Below, in pieces: positions 16,837-24,623 of a stretch of 64,000 nt of DNA. The stretch covers positions 30,729 through 94,728 of the forward strand of contig DAOTVC010000106.1 in NCBI GenBank assembly GCA_034437215.1. The letters are read 5' to 3'. The DNA comes from DAOTVC01 sp034437215. GTDB taxonomy: Bacteria; Chloroflexota; Anaerolineae; B4-G1; SLSP01. A model generated the notes under the pieces. It searched no databases and had not been told where the DNA came from. It was given only the letters and a program-made list of their open reading frames with translations. Both the position numbers and the translations under genes were made by a program. The number at the start of each line of letters is the position of its first letter. The first letter of the stretch is position 1.

Positions 16837-17660
16837 GGCTGCGCGCTCTCCTTGTATGCGCCTTAATAGCCCTGTTGCTCCTGACCGGCACGGCGCGCGC
16901 ACAGGCGCCGGTCACCATCGAACAGGCCCACCTCTTCATCCGCTTCGCGGAAGATCGGCTGGAGGTGCAGGAGTTTCACTTGCTGAGCAACGCCGGCGAG
17001 GAGCCCTACACGGGTGGGGTGGACCCCGACCTGGGCGTGCCCATCACGGCTCTCTTTGAGCTGCCGCCCGGCGCCGCGGACCTGAGGTTCGCCGACCCGG
17101 CGGCGGGGGAGCGTTTTGTCCTCGCACCGGAGGGCTTTGCCGATACCCTCCCCATCCCCCCCGGCGAGTCCACGGCCGAGGTGCGCTTCACCTACGCGCT
17201 CCCTTACCGTCCCGGCGAGCCCTTCTCCCGCACCTTTTCCCTGCCGGTGGGGGCCGTCGTCGTCGTGCTCCCCGCCGGGGAGCTGGAGCCGGTGGGCGAG
17301 GTACTTGCCTATCAGGGGGAGATGCCCGGTGAGGGGCTGAACGTCGACGTCTACGTCGCCGGATCGCTGGCGGCGGGGGAGGCGCTGACCCTCTCCCTCG
17401 TCCCCCCGGAAGCGGTGACGCCTGCTCGTCCCCCCGCCGAGGTGGGGCTGGGCGCGGCGCTCCTGGGGCTCTGCCTGCTGGCGTCCCTCTGGCTCTGGCT
17501 CTGGCGTCCCTCTCCGACCGCACCCCCCGAGTCGGTCCGGCCCCTCCTGGCGGAGGTGGCGGCGCTGGATGCCCGCTTCGAGGCGGGGGCGCTGGCGGAG
17601 GAGGTCTACCGGCGGGAGCGGGCGGCGCTGAAGGCGGAGGTGCGCTCCCGGTGCCTCTGA
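16833..17660 (+). CDS. Exported membrane protein of unknown function in the ccm operon
   Basis: 275 residues: signal peptide (LLVCALIALLLLTGTARAQA), a beta-rich extracytoplasmic domain of about 170 residues with no Cys, one membrane helix (LGAALLGLCLLASLWLWLW), and a cytoplasmic amphipathic tail, RFEAGALAEEVYRRERAAL, reminiscent of short oligomerisation (SHOCT-like) tails. It overlaps the zinc-ribbon gene by 4 nt and the ccmAB gene by 10 nt. I do not recognise the family. Its place inside the operon suggests an accessory part of the maturation complex, possibly replacing CcmH/CcmI scaffolding. Confidence 0.7.
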   Translation: MRLRALLVCALIALLLLTGTARAQAPVTIEQAHLFIRFAEDRLEVQEFHLLSNAGEEPYTGGVDPDLGVPITALFELPPGAADLRFADPAAGERFVLAPEGFADTLPIPPGESTAEVRFTYALPYRPGEPFSRTFSLPVGAVVVVLPAGELEPVGEVLAYQGEMPGEGLNVDVYVAGSLAAGEALTLSLVPPEAVTPARPPAEVGLGAALLGLCLLASLWLWLWRPSPTAPPESVRPLLAEVAALDARFEAGALAEEVYRRERAALKAEVRSRCL

Positions 17661-19114
17661 TCCCCTCTCCTGCCCCGCCCGCCATCTGGACCGCCGCCCT
17701 CGAGAAGCGCTTCGGCCCCACCGTGGCCCTCGACGGCGTGGACCTGGTGGTGGAGCCGGGGGAGTTCGTCGTCCTCGTAGGCCCCAACGGCGCGGGCAAG
17801 ACGACACTGCTGCGCACCCTGGCGACCCTGGCCCGCCCCACCTCGGGCGAGCTGCGCATCGCCGGTCTCGACCCCGCGGCGGCGGGACGCGCCATCCGCC
17901 GGCGCATCGGCTTTCTCTCCCACCGCACCCTGCTCTACGAGGAGCTGAGCGCCGGGGAGAACCTGGCCCTCTACGCCCGCCTCTACCGCTTGGAGGAGCC
18001 CGCCGCCCGCATCGACGAGCTCCTCGACCGCGTCGACCTCGACTGGCGGCGCAACGACCTCGTCCGAACCCTCTCCCGGGGCATGCAGCAGCGCCTTGCG
18101 GTGGCCCGCGCGGTGCTCCACCGCCCCTCCCTCCTCCTCCTGGACGAGCCCTACACCGGCCTCGATCCCCTGGCGGCGGAGGCGCTGACGGCGCTGCTGG
18201 GCGAGCTCGCCGGGGGGGGGAGCACGGTGCTGCTGACTACCCACACGCTGGAGGGGCTGGGAGCGGCAGGGCGGCGGGTGGTCGTTCTCAACCGGGGGCG
18301 GATCGTCCACGACGGGGTGGTGGCGGAGTGGGGCGCCTTCCCCGGGCTCTACCGCCGCCTGGTGCTGGAAGAGGCGGAGGTGGTAGCGTCGATCGCTCTG
18401 GGCGAGGAGCGACCGCCTGAGGGCCGGGTAGACGAGGAGCGGGGTGGAACGCTGGCCGCCGTGTTCGCCATCGTGCGCAAGGACTTGGCGGCGGAGCTCC
18501 ACACGCGGGAGATGGTCAACGCCATGTTCGTCTTCGCCGTCCTGACGCTCCTCATCTTCAGCTTCGCCCTCGACCTGCGGGGTGCCACCGCCCGGGCGGC
18601 GGCGCCGGGCGTCCTCTGGACGGCCGTGGCCTTCGCCGGGACGCTGGGGCTGAGCCGCTCGCTGGCCCGCGAGGAGCAGAGCGGCGCCATCGAGGGGCTG
18701 CTCCTGGCCCCCGTTGACCGGGTGACCCTCTTCTTCGGCAAGGCGCTGGGCAACCTGCTCCTGATGCTCTTCGTCGAGGGGGTGCTCCTGCTGCTGGGCA
18801 GCGTCCTCTTCGACGTTCCCCTCCTGCAGCCGGCGGTGCTCCTGGTGATGGTGCTGGGCACGGTGGGCTACGCCGCCGTGGGGACCCTGCTGGCGGCCAT
18901 GGCGGTCAACACCCGGGCACGGGAGGTGCTGCTGCCCATCCTGCTCCTGCCCCTGGCGATCCCGCTCTTCATCGGTGCGGTGCGCGCCACGGGCGGACTG
19001 CTGGAGGGGCTGGGGCTGGCGGAGGTCAACCCGTGGCTGCGCCTCGTCGTGGTCTACGACCTGCTGATGGTCGCCGTCTCCATGGTGACCTTCGAGTACG
19101 TGATTGCCGAGTGA
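17651..19114 (+). CDS. ccmAB: CcmA-CcmB fusion: ABC ATPase joined to its membrane subunit
   Basis: A 487-residue fusion. Residues 1 to about 215 form CcmA, with Walker A GPNGAGKTTLLRTL, signature LSRGMQQRLAVARAV, Walker B LLLLDEPYTGLDP and switch His in LTTHTLEGL. After a short acidic linker (about 250-275) follows CcmB, starting AVFAIVRKDLAAELHTREM, with six or so helices and the family-typical LSRSLAREEQSGAIEGLL. The complex uses ATP to release holo-CcmE from CcmC. These are normally two genes. Start is GTG 17651, overlapping the gene before it. The reading frame is open throughout, so the fusion is not an obvious sequencing artefact. Confidence 0.9.
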   Translation: MPLIPSPAPPAIWTAALEKRFGPTVALDGVDLVVEPGEFVVLVGPNGAGKTTLLRTLATLARPTSGELRIAGLDPAAAGRAIRRRIGFLSHRTLLYEELSAGENLALYARLYRLEEPAARIDELLDRVDLDWRRNDLVRTLSRGMQQRLAVARAVLHRPSLLLLDEPYTGLDPLAAEALTALLGELAGGGSTVLLTTHTLEGLGAAGRRVVVLNRGRIVHDGVVAEWGAFPGLYRRLVLEEAEVVASIALGEERPPEGRVDEERGGTLAAVFAIVRKDLAAELHTREMVNAMFVFAVLTLLIFSFALDLRGATARAAAPGVLWTAVAFAGTLGLSRSLAREEQSGAIEGLLLAPVDRVTLFFGKALGNLLLMLFVEGVLLLLGSVLFDVPLLQPAVLLVMVLGTVGYAAVGTLLAAMAVNTRAREVLLPILLLPLAIPLFIGAVRATGGLLEGLGLAEVNPWLRLVVVYDLLMVAVSMVTFEYVIAE

Positions 19115-19123
19115 GGAATTAGA

Positions 19124-19810
19124 ATGAAAAACGAGAGAGGGTTCGGGCCCGTCCTCATCGCCCTGGCGGCGGTCGCCTTTCTGGCGGCCCTGGGCATGGT
19201 CTTCTACTACGCGCCCCGCGAGGCGACGATGGGGGAGGTGCAGCGCATCTTCTACTTCCACGTGGCCTCGGCGTGGGTGGGCTTCTTCGGCTTCTTCGTC
19301 ACCTTCGTGGGGAGCGCGGGCTACCTCCTGAGCGGGCGGCGCCCGTGGGACGTCCTGGCTCTCTCCTCGGCAGAGGTGGGGCTAGTCTTCATCACCATGA
19401 CGCTGCTCACCGGCATGCTCTGGGCGCGCCCCGTCTGGGGCACCTACTGGACCTGGGAGCCGCGCCTGACCATCTCGGCGGTGCAGTGGCTCATCTACGT
19501 GGCCTACGTCATGGTGCGGGGTTCCGTGGAGAGCCGGGAGCGGAGCGCGCGCTTCGCCGCCGTCTACGGCATCGCCGCCTTCGTCACCGTCCCCCTCTCC
19601 TGGTTCGCCATACGCTGGTGGCGGACCATCCACCCGCAGATCATCGGCGGCGGGGAGATGGCCCTCACCCCGCAGATGCTCCACACCCTCTTCGCCTCCA
19701 TCGGCGCCTTCACCCTCCTCTACGCCGCCTTCCTCCTCTACCGCGTGCGCCTGGAGCGCGCCCGGGACCGCTTGGCGGCGCTGCGGGGGCGGCGGGGTCG
19801 TCGGGGATGA
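19124..19810 (+). CDS. ccmC: Haem handling protein CcmC
   Basis: 228-residue membrane protein with six helices that loads haem onto CcmE. It shows the tryptophan-rich WGTYWTWEPRLT segment, and flanking His residues in YFHVASAWVGF and RWWRTIHPQI. It begins 9 nt after ccmAB. Its final codons and TGA run into a heptamer repeat, giving the low-complexity GRRGRRG tail and suggesting the end of the gene has been reshaped by the repeat. Confidence 0.92.
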   Translation: MKNERGFGPVLIALAAVAFLAALGMVFYYAPREATMGEVQRIFYFHVASAWVGFFGFFVTFVGSAGYLLSGRRPWDVLALSSAEVGLVFITMTLLTGMLWARPVWGTYWTWEPRLTISAVQWLIYVAYVMVRGSVESRERSARFAAVYGIAAFVTVPLSWFAIRWWRTIHPQIIGGGEMALTPQMLHTLFASIGAFTLLYAAFLLYRVRLERARDRLAALRGRRGRRG

Positions 19811-19977
19811 GGGATTGGGGACTGGGGATTGGGGATTGGGGATCAGGGGCCCTTTCTACTTCCCGATTACTATGTCCTGCCAACACTGGCGCCGAGCGGG
19901 TTTAATGACGGGGTCGGAGTGATATACCATGACGCTATTGCACTCCCTGATCCCTCTTCTCTCTTCCCTGATCCCTA
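19807..19977. repeat. GGGGATT heptamer array with an inverted arm, between ccmC and ccmD
   Basis: Left arm 19807-19849 is made of 7-nt words GGGGATT/GGGGACT and overlaps the ccmC stop. Right arm 19945-19977 carries the complementary CCCTGATCCCT words twice. Together they could form a long imperfect hairpin in the leader of the ccmD-like gene. Confidence 0.8.
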
Positions 19978-19993
19978 TCTTTTAGGAGGTTCC

Positions 19994-20134
19994 ATGCCCA
20001 GCTATCTGATCGCCGCTTACGCTATCTTCGTTGCCGTGCCGCTGCTGCTGGCCCTCTCCCTCTACCTGCGCCACCGCCAGGTGGAGCGCGCCGTCCGGGA
20101 CCTGCGGCAGGCGGAGCGGGAGGGGCGCGGATAG
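19994..20134 (+). CDS. ccmD: CcmD-like small membrane protein
   Basis: 46 residues with one membrane helix (LIAAYAIFVAVPLLLALSLYL) followed by a basic/charged helix (RHRQVERAVRDLRQAEREGR), the standard CcmD layout. CcmD helps release holo-CcmE from CcmABC. A near-perfect ribosome site TAGGAGGT sits 5 nt before ATG 19994. It lies downstream of ccmC as usual, but separated by the inverted repeat. The call rests on size, topology and position, since CcmD sequences are poorly conserved. Confidence 0.8.
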   Translation: MPSYLIAAYAIFVAVPLLLALSLYLRHRQVERAVRDLRQAEREGRG

Positions 20135-20202
20135 ACGCAGCGCCTCGCTGACTGGCGCCCTTCACCTTTCACGCCGATTCACCTCACGCGACACATGCCC
20201 CA

Positions 20203-20230
20203 TTGACTTGTCGCCGTTTGGTGCTATGAT
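20203..20230 (+). promoter_or_regulatory. Promoter of tRNA-Val
   Basis: TTGACT (20203-20208), 16-nt spacer, extended -10 TGCTATGAT (core 20225-20230), ending 13 nt before the mature tRNA. Confidence 0.75.
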
Positions 20231-20242
20231 GAGCTCCGTCGT

Positions 20243-20316
20243 GGGCGGTTAGCTCAGTCGGCCAGAGCGCCTTTCTTACACGTAGGAGGTCACAGGTTCA
20301 AGTCCTGTACCGCCCA
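20243..20316 (+). tRNA. tRNA-Val (anticodon UAC)
   Basis: Full cloverleaf of 74 nt: acceptor GGGCGGT/ACCGCCC, D stem GCTC/GAGC, T arm ACAGG-TTCAAGT-CCTGT, discriminator A, and no encoded CCA. The anticodon loop CTTACAC gives UAC, reading GUA. The anticodon stem CCTTT/GTAGG has a U-U mismatch (20273-20283) and a closing U-G pair, unlike the usual fully paired valine stem. All other parts are normal, and it has its own promoter, so it is called as functional with that reservation. Confidence 0.88.
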
Positions 20317-20554
20317 CTTGCCCTAGACTTTGCTGTGTCCCTCATTCTCAGTAGATGTTGTGAGCAGTAGTCCTTTCCCGTCACTCCACCGGTTAACCCC
20401 TCCACGTCGGAACAGAGGTCGCGTGCCGCCGCCTTGCCGTCTCTCAATTTTCAAATAAACTTAGGGAGCAAATCGCAAGGGCGGTCGAGGAAAAGCGACC
20501 ATCCTCCCTGACCAAAATCTCAATCACTGCCGATTGGGGGAGGGACCTCAAGAC

Positions 20555-22333
20555 GTGAACTGGGAGTATAATCTGGCTCTGATCCTGCTCGTCGTCGCGG
20601 CGGGCATCGCTACGCTGTTGGCCCTTTTTACCCGGCGGCGACCGGCACCGGGAGCGCGAAAGTTTGCCCTGTTGATGCTCATGTTGGACGGCTGGTACGT
20701 GGGGCTGGCGCTCCAGATAGCAGGGGGCAGTCTCCTGATCAAGTATCTGGGGCTGCGCATTGAGTACACTGTCACCTTCTTCATCGGCGTGCTCTGGCTG
20801 GCCTTTGTCTTGAGTTACACCGGCTCCTCCGATTGGCTGACGCGTCCCCGAGCCGCCGCTCTCTGTGCCATCCCGGCCCTGAGCACACTCCTCCTCTGGA
20901 CCAACGGCCAGCACCATCTCCTTCTGCAGGACGTCCATCTACCGTCCCCTGCTCCCTTTGTGCCCCTGGAGTGGACGCCGGGTCCCTTGCTCTGGATCGG
21001 TCAGCTCTACGTCTATCTCCTGATGGCGAGCGGAGCGGTCCTTTTGGGACGCCAGATCCTGCGCCTTCCCCAGATCTACGTAGGGCAGATTGCGGCGCTG
21101 CTGGTGGGCCTGGCAGTTCTGGTGGTGACGAGCCTCCTCTATCTGTTCGAGATTGTCCCCTCCCACGTCCCACTGGGGGCCTATGCCCTGCTCGCCGCCG
21201 CGCTCTCCACCGCTTTCGGTCTCTTCCGGTGGCAGCTGCTGGATCTGGTTCCCGTCGCCCGCGACGTGGTCGTCGACGAGCTGGCGGACGGGGTGCTCGT
21301 CTTGGATCGGCAGCGGCGTCTCGTCGACGTCAACCTGGCCGCCGAGCGCTGGCTGGGTAGCCCCGCTGACGAAGTGGTCGGCAAGGATCTGGCGCGAGTT
21401 GCGCCCCTCCTGGCGGAGGGCCTCTTCCCGCTCCTCACCGGGGAAGCGGGGGCCGATCCCTTCCTGCAGGAGGTGCAGAGGGAGGGGCGCGTCTATACGC
21501 TCCGAGTGAGCCCGCTCTACGGACGTGATGGGCAGCCGACCGGTTGGGTGCTGGTGCTGCACGACGTGACGGACCTGCGAACCGCTCTGCTCCAGGCGGA
21601 GGCAGCAGCCGAGGCCCAGTCGCGCTTCGTCAGCAACGTGAGCCACGAGCTGCGTACGCCGTTGACCAACATCACCCTCTACCTCGCGCTTCTGGAGCGG
21701 GGCAAGCCGGAGCGCCACGCCTTCTACATGGATACCCTCCACCGGGAGACGGAGCGCCTGAAGTTTCTCATCGAGGGGCTGCTGCGCCTCTCCCGGCTCG
21801 ATCTGCAGGAGGTCACTCCGCAGCCGTGCCTCCTGGACGTCAACGTCCTGGTCGAGACCCTGGCGCAGGATCGCCGACCTCTCTTTGCCGAGCACGAACT
21901 GGAGCTCGGTACGCAGCTGGAGCCCGCGCTCCCCGCCGTGAGCGCCGATCCCCAGCTGCTCGAGCAGGTCCTCACGAATCTGCTCAGCAACGCGCTCAAC
22001 TACACGCCTGCCGGGGGGCATGTGTGGGTGCAGACCGACGAGAGCGCGGAGGAGGGGACGCACTGGGTCACGATCAGCGTTCGGGATACGGGCGTGGGCA
22101 TCAGCGCCGAGGAGCAGGCCCGGCTCTTCACCCGCTTCTACCGGGGCGCAGCCAGCCGCAATCCCGAGACGGCAGCGCCGGGCACGGGGTTGGGCTTGGC
22201 CATCTCTCAGGAGATCATGGCCCTGCACGCGGGGCGCATCACTGTGGAGAGCGAGGGGGGGGAGGGGAGCACCTTCACCCTCTGGCTGCCCGCCGATGCC
22301 AACGGTGCTCCTGATACCCTACGCAACACGTAG
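20555..22333 (+). CDS. Orphan 7TM sensor histidine kinase with PAS domain
   Basis: 592-residue membrane sensor. The N-terminal 230 residues contain about seven hydrophobic helices and resemble the histidine-kinase 7TM module. A PAS domain follows (ELADGVLVLDRQRRLVDVN...), then the dimerisation/phosphoacceptor segment NVSHELRTPLTNI with His364. The ATP domain has an N box NLLSNALNYTP, DTGVGIS and GTGLGLAIS. Start is GTG 20555, 10 nt after GGGGGAGGG. No response regulator is adjacent. Two larger kinases with the same N-terminal module occur at 31631 and 42172. Its last codons lie within an ACGCAAC heptamer repeat. Confidence 0.88.
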   Translation: MNWEYNLALILLVVAAGIATLLALFTRRRPAPGARKFALLMLMLDGWYVGLALQIAGGSLLIKYLGLRIEYTVTFFIGVLWLAFVLSYTGSSDWLTRPRAAALCAIPALSTLLLWTNGQHHLLLQDVHLPSPAPFVPLEWTPGPLLWIGQLYVYLLMASGAVLLGRQILRLPQIYVGQIAALLVGLAVLVVTSLLYLFEIVPSHVPLGAYALLAAALSTAFGLFRWQLLDLVPVARDVVVDELADGVLVLDRQRRLVDVNLAAERWLGSPADEVVGKDLARVAPLLAEGLFPLLTGEAGADPFLQEVQREGRVYTLRVSPLYGRDGQPTGWVLVLHDVTDLRTALLQAEAAAEAQSRFVSNVSHELRTPLTNITLYLALLERGKPERHAFYMDTLHRETERLKFLIEGLLRLSRLDLQEVTPQPCLLDVNVLVETLAQDRRPLFAEHELELGTQLEPALPAVSADPQLLEQVLTNLLSNALNYTPAGGHVWVQTDESAEEGTHWVTISVRDTGVGISAEEQARLFTRFYRGAASRNPETAAPGTGLGLAISQEIMALHAGRITVESEGGEGSTFTLWLPADANGAPDTLRNT

Positions 22334-22348
22334 TACGCAGCACGCAAT
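22321..22348 (+). repeat. ACGCAAC-type heptamer repeat over the kinase stop codon
   Basis: Four consecutive 7-nt words of the form ACGCAAC/ACGTAGT/ACGCAGC/ACGCAAT. The kinase TAG (22331-22333) lies in the second word. Confidence 0.7.
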
Positions 22349-22398
22349 CGCTCACACGCAACAGCTACTCACAATCCTACATTTACGAGAGGAGTCTC

Positions 22399-23403
22399 AT
22401 GAAAGTCCTATTCATCGGAGGTACGGGGATCATCAGTTCGGCCTGCTCGGCGTTGGCCGTGGAGCGCGGCATTGACCTGACCCTGCTGAATCGCGGCGAG
22501 ACGACGCGGCGCCCCGTCCCCGAGGGGGCGCGGGTCCTGCAGGGCGACATCCGCAAGCCCGCGACGGTCGAGGAGGCGCTGGGGCAGGAGCTCTTCGACG
22601 TCGTCGTCGACTGGGTCGCCTACACGCCGGAGCAGATCGAGACCGACCTGGAGCTCTTCCGCGGGCGGACGGGGCAGTACATCTTCATCAGCTCGGCGTC
22701 GGCCTACCGCAAGCCCATCGTGGATCTGCCCATCGTCGAGTCGACCCAGCTGGACAATCCCTACTGGGAGTACTCGCGTAACAAGATCGCCTGTGAGGAG
22801 CGGCTGGTGCGCGCCTTCCGCGAGGAGCGCTTCCCCATGACCATCGTCCGCCCCTCCCACACCTACGACCGGACCCTGCTCCCCATGCGCGGCGGCTGGA
22901 CGGTCATCGACCGCCTGCGCCGGGGCGAGCCGGTGATCGTCCACGGGGACGGCACCTCCCTCTGGGTGCTCACCCACCACCGGGACTTCGCCCGCGCCTT
23001 CGTGGGGCTTCTGAGCAATCCTCATGCCATCGGCGAGCCCTTCCACATCACCTCCGACGAGTTCCTCACCTGGAACCAGATCTACCGTTTGTTGGCGGAG
23101 GCGGCGGGCGTCGCCAGCCCCCAGCTGGTGCACGTCCCTTCCCGCCTCATCGGTGCCTTCGACCCCGAGTGGGGGGCCGGCCTGGTGGGGGACAAGATGC
23201 ACAGCGTCATCTTCGACAACACCAAGATCAAGCGGCTGGTGCCCGATTTCGAGGCGACCATCCCCTACGCGCGGGGCGCCGAGGAGGTCATCGCCTGGTA
23301 CGACGCCGACCCCGTCCGGCAACAGGTCGACGAGGCCTTCAACGCGCTCCTCGACCGCATCCTCGAGGCCTACCGCAGGGCGTGGCCCACCACGGGCGGG
23401 TGA
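22399..23403 (+). CDS. NAD-dependent epimerase/dehydratase-like SDR protein
   Basis: 334 residues of the extended/atypical SDR type. The dinucleotide loop is GGTGIISSACS near residue 8, a variant of GGTGFIG. VVVDWVAYTPEQ, FISSASAYRKP and PYWEYSRNKIACEE (a YxxxK-type pair) follow, and the C-terminal half has HITSDEFLTWNQIY. Proteins of this pattern include nucleotide-sugar epimerase-like and plant CSP41-like proteins. The substrate is not evident and no sugar-biosynthesis gene is next to it. AGAGGAG precedes the ATG and a strong terminator follows, so it is probably monocistronic. Confidence 0.8.
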   Translation: MKVLFIGGTGIISSACSALAVERGIDLTLLNRGETTRRPVPEGARVLQGDIRKPATVEEALGQELFDVVVDWVAYTPEQIETDLELFRGRTGQYIFISSASAYRKPIVDLPIVESTQLDNPYWEYSRNKIACEERLVRAFREERFPMTIVRPSHTYDRTLLPMRGGWTVIDRLRRGEPVIVHGDGTSLWVLTHHRDFARAFVGLLSNPHAIGEPFHITSDEFLTWNQIYRLLAEAAGVASPQLVHVPSRLIGAFDPEWGAGLVGDKMHSVIFDNTKIKRLVPDFEATIPYARGAEEVIAWYDADPVRQQVDEAFNALLDRILEAYRRAWPTTGG

Positions 23404-23428
23404 GGTCGCGCGCAGGCAAAGCCCTTTC

Positions 23429-23460
23429 CTCCGGCAGGGAGCTCCTCCCTGCCGGAGTTT
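23429..23460 (+). terminator. Intrinsic terminator after the SDR gene
   Basis: Perfect 12-bp stem (23429-23440 with 23446-23457), 5-nt loop, then TTTGTT. Confidence 0.85.
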
Positions 23461-23564
23461 GTTATCTACCTTGGTACTCTACGAGATCTCGTGGTTCACA
23501 CTATTGTGAACGTGAAAATCTTGTTGCCTAGAGCGTTTCGGGATGTCAGGGGTGTAAATCTTTT

Positions 23565-23630
23565 GCCACGAATTTCACGAATTAGACTAATTGAATGTGC
23601 TGTTTTCGTGGTATTAGTGTAATTCGTGGC
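23565..23630. repeat. Palindromic intergenic repeat with GCCACGAATT arms
   Basis: 14-nt arms GCCACGAATTTCAC (23565-23578) and GTGTAATTCGTGGC (23617-23630) are inverted with one mismatch, around an AT-rich centre much lower in GC than its surroundings. No gene is visible between 23461 and 23687. Confidence 0.7.
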
Positions 23631-23687
23631 TGAGCTTTTTCAGACGTTTGATAGTCCCGTGTGGGTGCAGCCTGCTTCGATCAGGGA

Positions 23688-23736
23688 TTGACAAGGAGGC
23701 GCAGAGGGTATACGATGTAAGCAAGTGGTTACTTGC
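23688..23736 (+). promoter_or_regulatory. Promoter with overlapping dyad operator of the TetR-controlled operon
   Basis: TTGACA (23688-23693), 17-nt spacer, TACGAT (23711-23716). The predicted start of transcription, near 23723, falls inside the dyad GCAAGT-GGTT-ACTTGC (23721-23736). Size and placement are typical for a TetR-family operator that blocks initiation, and a TetR gene is the last gene of this operon (24616). Autorepression is an inference. Confidence 0.7.
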
Positions 23737-23856
23737 ATCTGTGCTCAGGAGCAGGAGATCATCACCGAGGCGCTGCTCGAGCGGCACGCGAGGCGGATGG
23801 AGCGGGCTGCTGAGCGTCCCTGGAAGACGGGTGAGAAGATCAAGTTCTGCCGTTAG
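23725..23856 (+). CDS. 43-residue hypothetical peptide, possibly leaderless
   Basis: Open frame from GTG 23725 to TAG 23854, encoding a peptide that begins MVTCICAQEQEI and has a basic/acidic helical centre (ALLERHARRMERAAERPWKT). It occupies the space between promoter and reductase gene. Because the predicted transcript starts at about 23723, translation would need to be leaderless. Amino-acid use looks protein-like, and the frame ends 11 nt before the next ATG. Alternatives are the leftover C-terminus of a lost gene or chance. I do not recognise it. Confidence 0.35.
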   Translation: MVTCICAQEQEIITEALLERHARRMERAAERPWKTGEKIKFCR

Positions 23857-23867
23857 GAGGATGAGCG

Positions 23868-24623
23868 ATGAAGATCACGGCTGTGATGGGCAGCCCTACC
23901 AAGGATGGCAACACCTGCGTTCTGGCGCGGGAGGTGCTGCGAGGCGCCGCCGACGCCGGGGCCGAGGTCGACGAGATCTTTCTCGCCGAGCACCGGATCG
24001 AGTTCTGCCGCGGCTGCATCAGCAGGAACATGACGACGAACTGCATGGCCTCGGGAGCGTGCGTCATTCCGGACGACGTGAACGCGCTGCGCCGGCGGCT
24101 CTACGAGAGCGACGGCATCGTTCTGGCCTCGCCATCGTACGGCATCAAGCCTACGGCGCGCATGAAGAACTTCATCGTCGACCGCATTGGGATGTACACG
24201 GCCTACACCTCCGGCCTGGGGGGCAAGTACTTCGTGGGCGTCTCCACCTGCGGCGGCATCGGCGCCAATCGGGTGGCCCGGGAGCTGGCGGAGGACTTCG
24301 TCGCCGGCTTCCACAGACGGGGCTACTCTACGGGCTCCATCGGCGTCAAGTTGGGCCGGGACAGGATCGAGGAGCGACCCGAGGAGCTGGCGAAGGCCTA
24401 CCGCCTGGGCCGGCGCCTCGTCGAGGATATTCAGATGGAGCGGAAGTACCCTTTCCAGAAGCTCTTCGATCGGGCGATGACGGCCCTCGTCGTCAGGCGT
24501 CTCATCCTGCGCAACATCTACCAGAACCGGGAGGGGATGATGCGGGCGGTCTACGAGAACCTGCTCGAGCGGGGGTTGATCCGTCCCGCGGGCAACGGGC
24601 ATGGGGGGAGTCAGTATGTCTGA
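23868..24623 (+). CDS. Flavodoxin/NADPH-dependent FMN reductase family protein
   Basis: 251 residues with the flavodoxin-like fold. The phosphate-binding loop is GSPTKDGNTCVLAREVL (about residues 9-25), then a Cys cluster EFCRGCISRN...NCMASGACVI similar to iron-sulphur flavoprotein/NAD(P)H oxidoreductases, and the FMN-contact segment VLASPSYGIKPTARMKNFIDR-like near 85-105. ATG 23868 follows AGGAGG. It shares a transcript with the TetR gene, overlapping it by 8 nt, so its expression probably responds to that regulator's ligand (a quinone or electrophile would be typical, but this is inference). Confidence 0.78.
   Translation: MKITAVMGSPTKDGNTCVLAREVLRGAADAGAEVDEIFLAEHRIEFCRGCISRNMTTNCMASGACVIPDDVNALRRRLYESDGIVLASPSYGIKPTARMKNFIVDRIGMYTAYTSGLGGKYFVGVSTCGGIGANRVARELAEDFVAGFHRRGYSTGSIGVKLGRDRIEERPEELAKAYRLGRRLVEDIQMERKYPFQKLFDRAMTALVVRRLILRNIYQNREGMMRAVYENLLERGLIRPAGNGHGGSQYV

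Noticed and set aside
19807..19977. CRISPR-like array
   Set aside because: Repeat unit is only 7 nt with no spacers; it is a heptamer array with an inverted arm.
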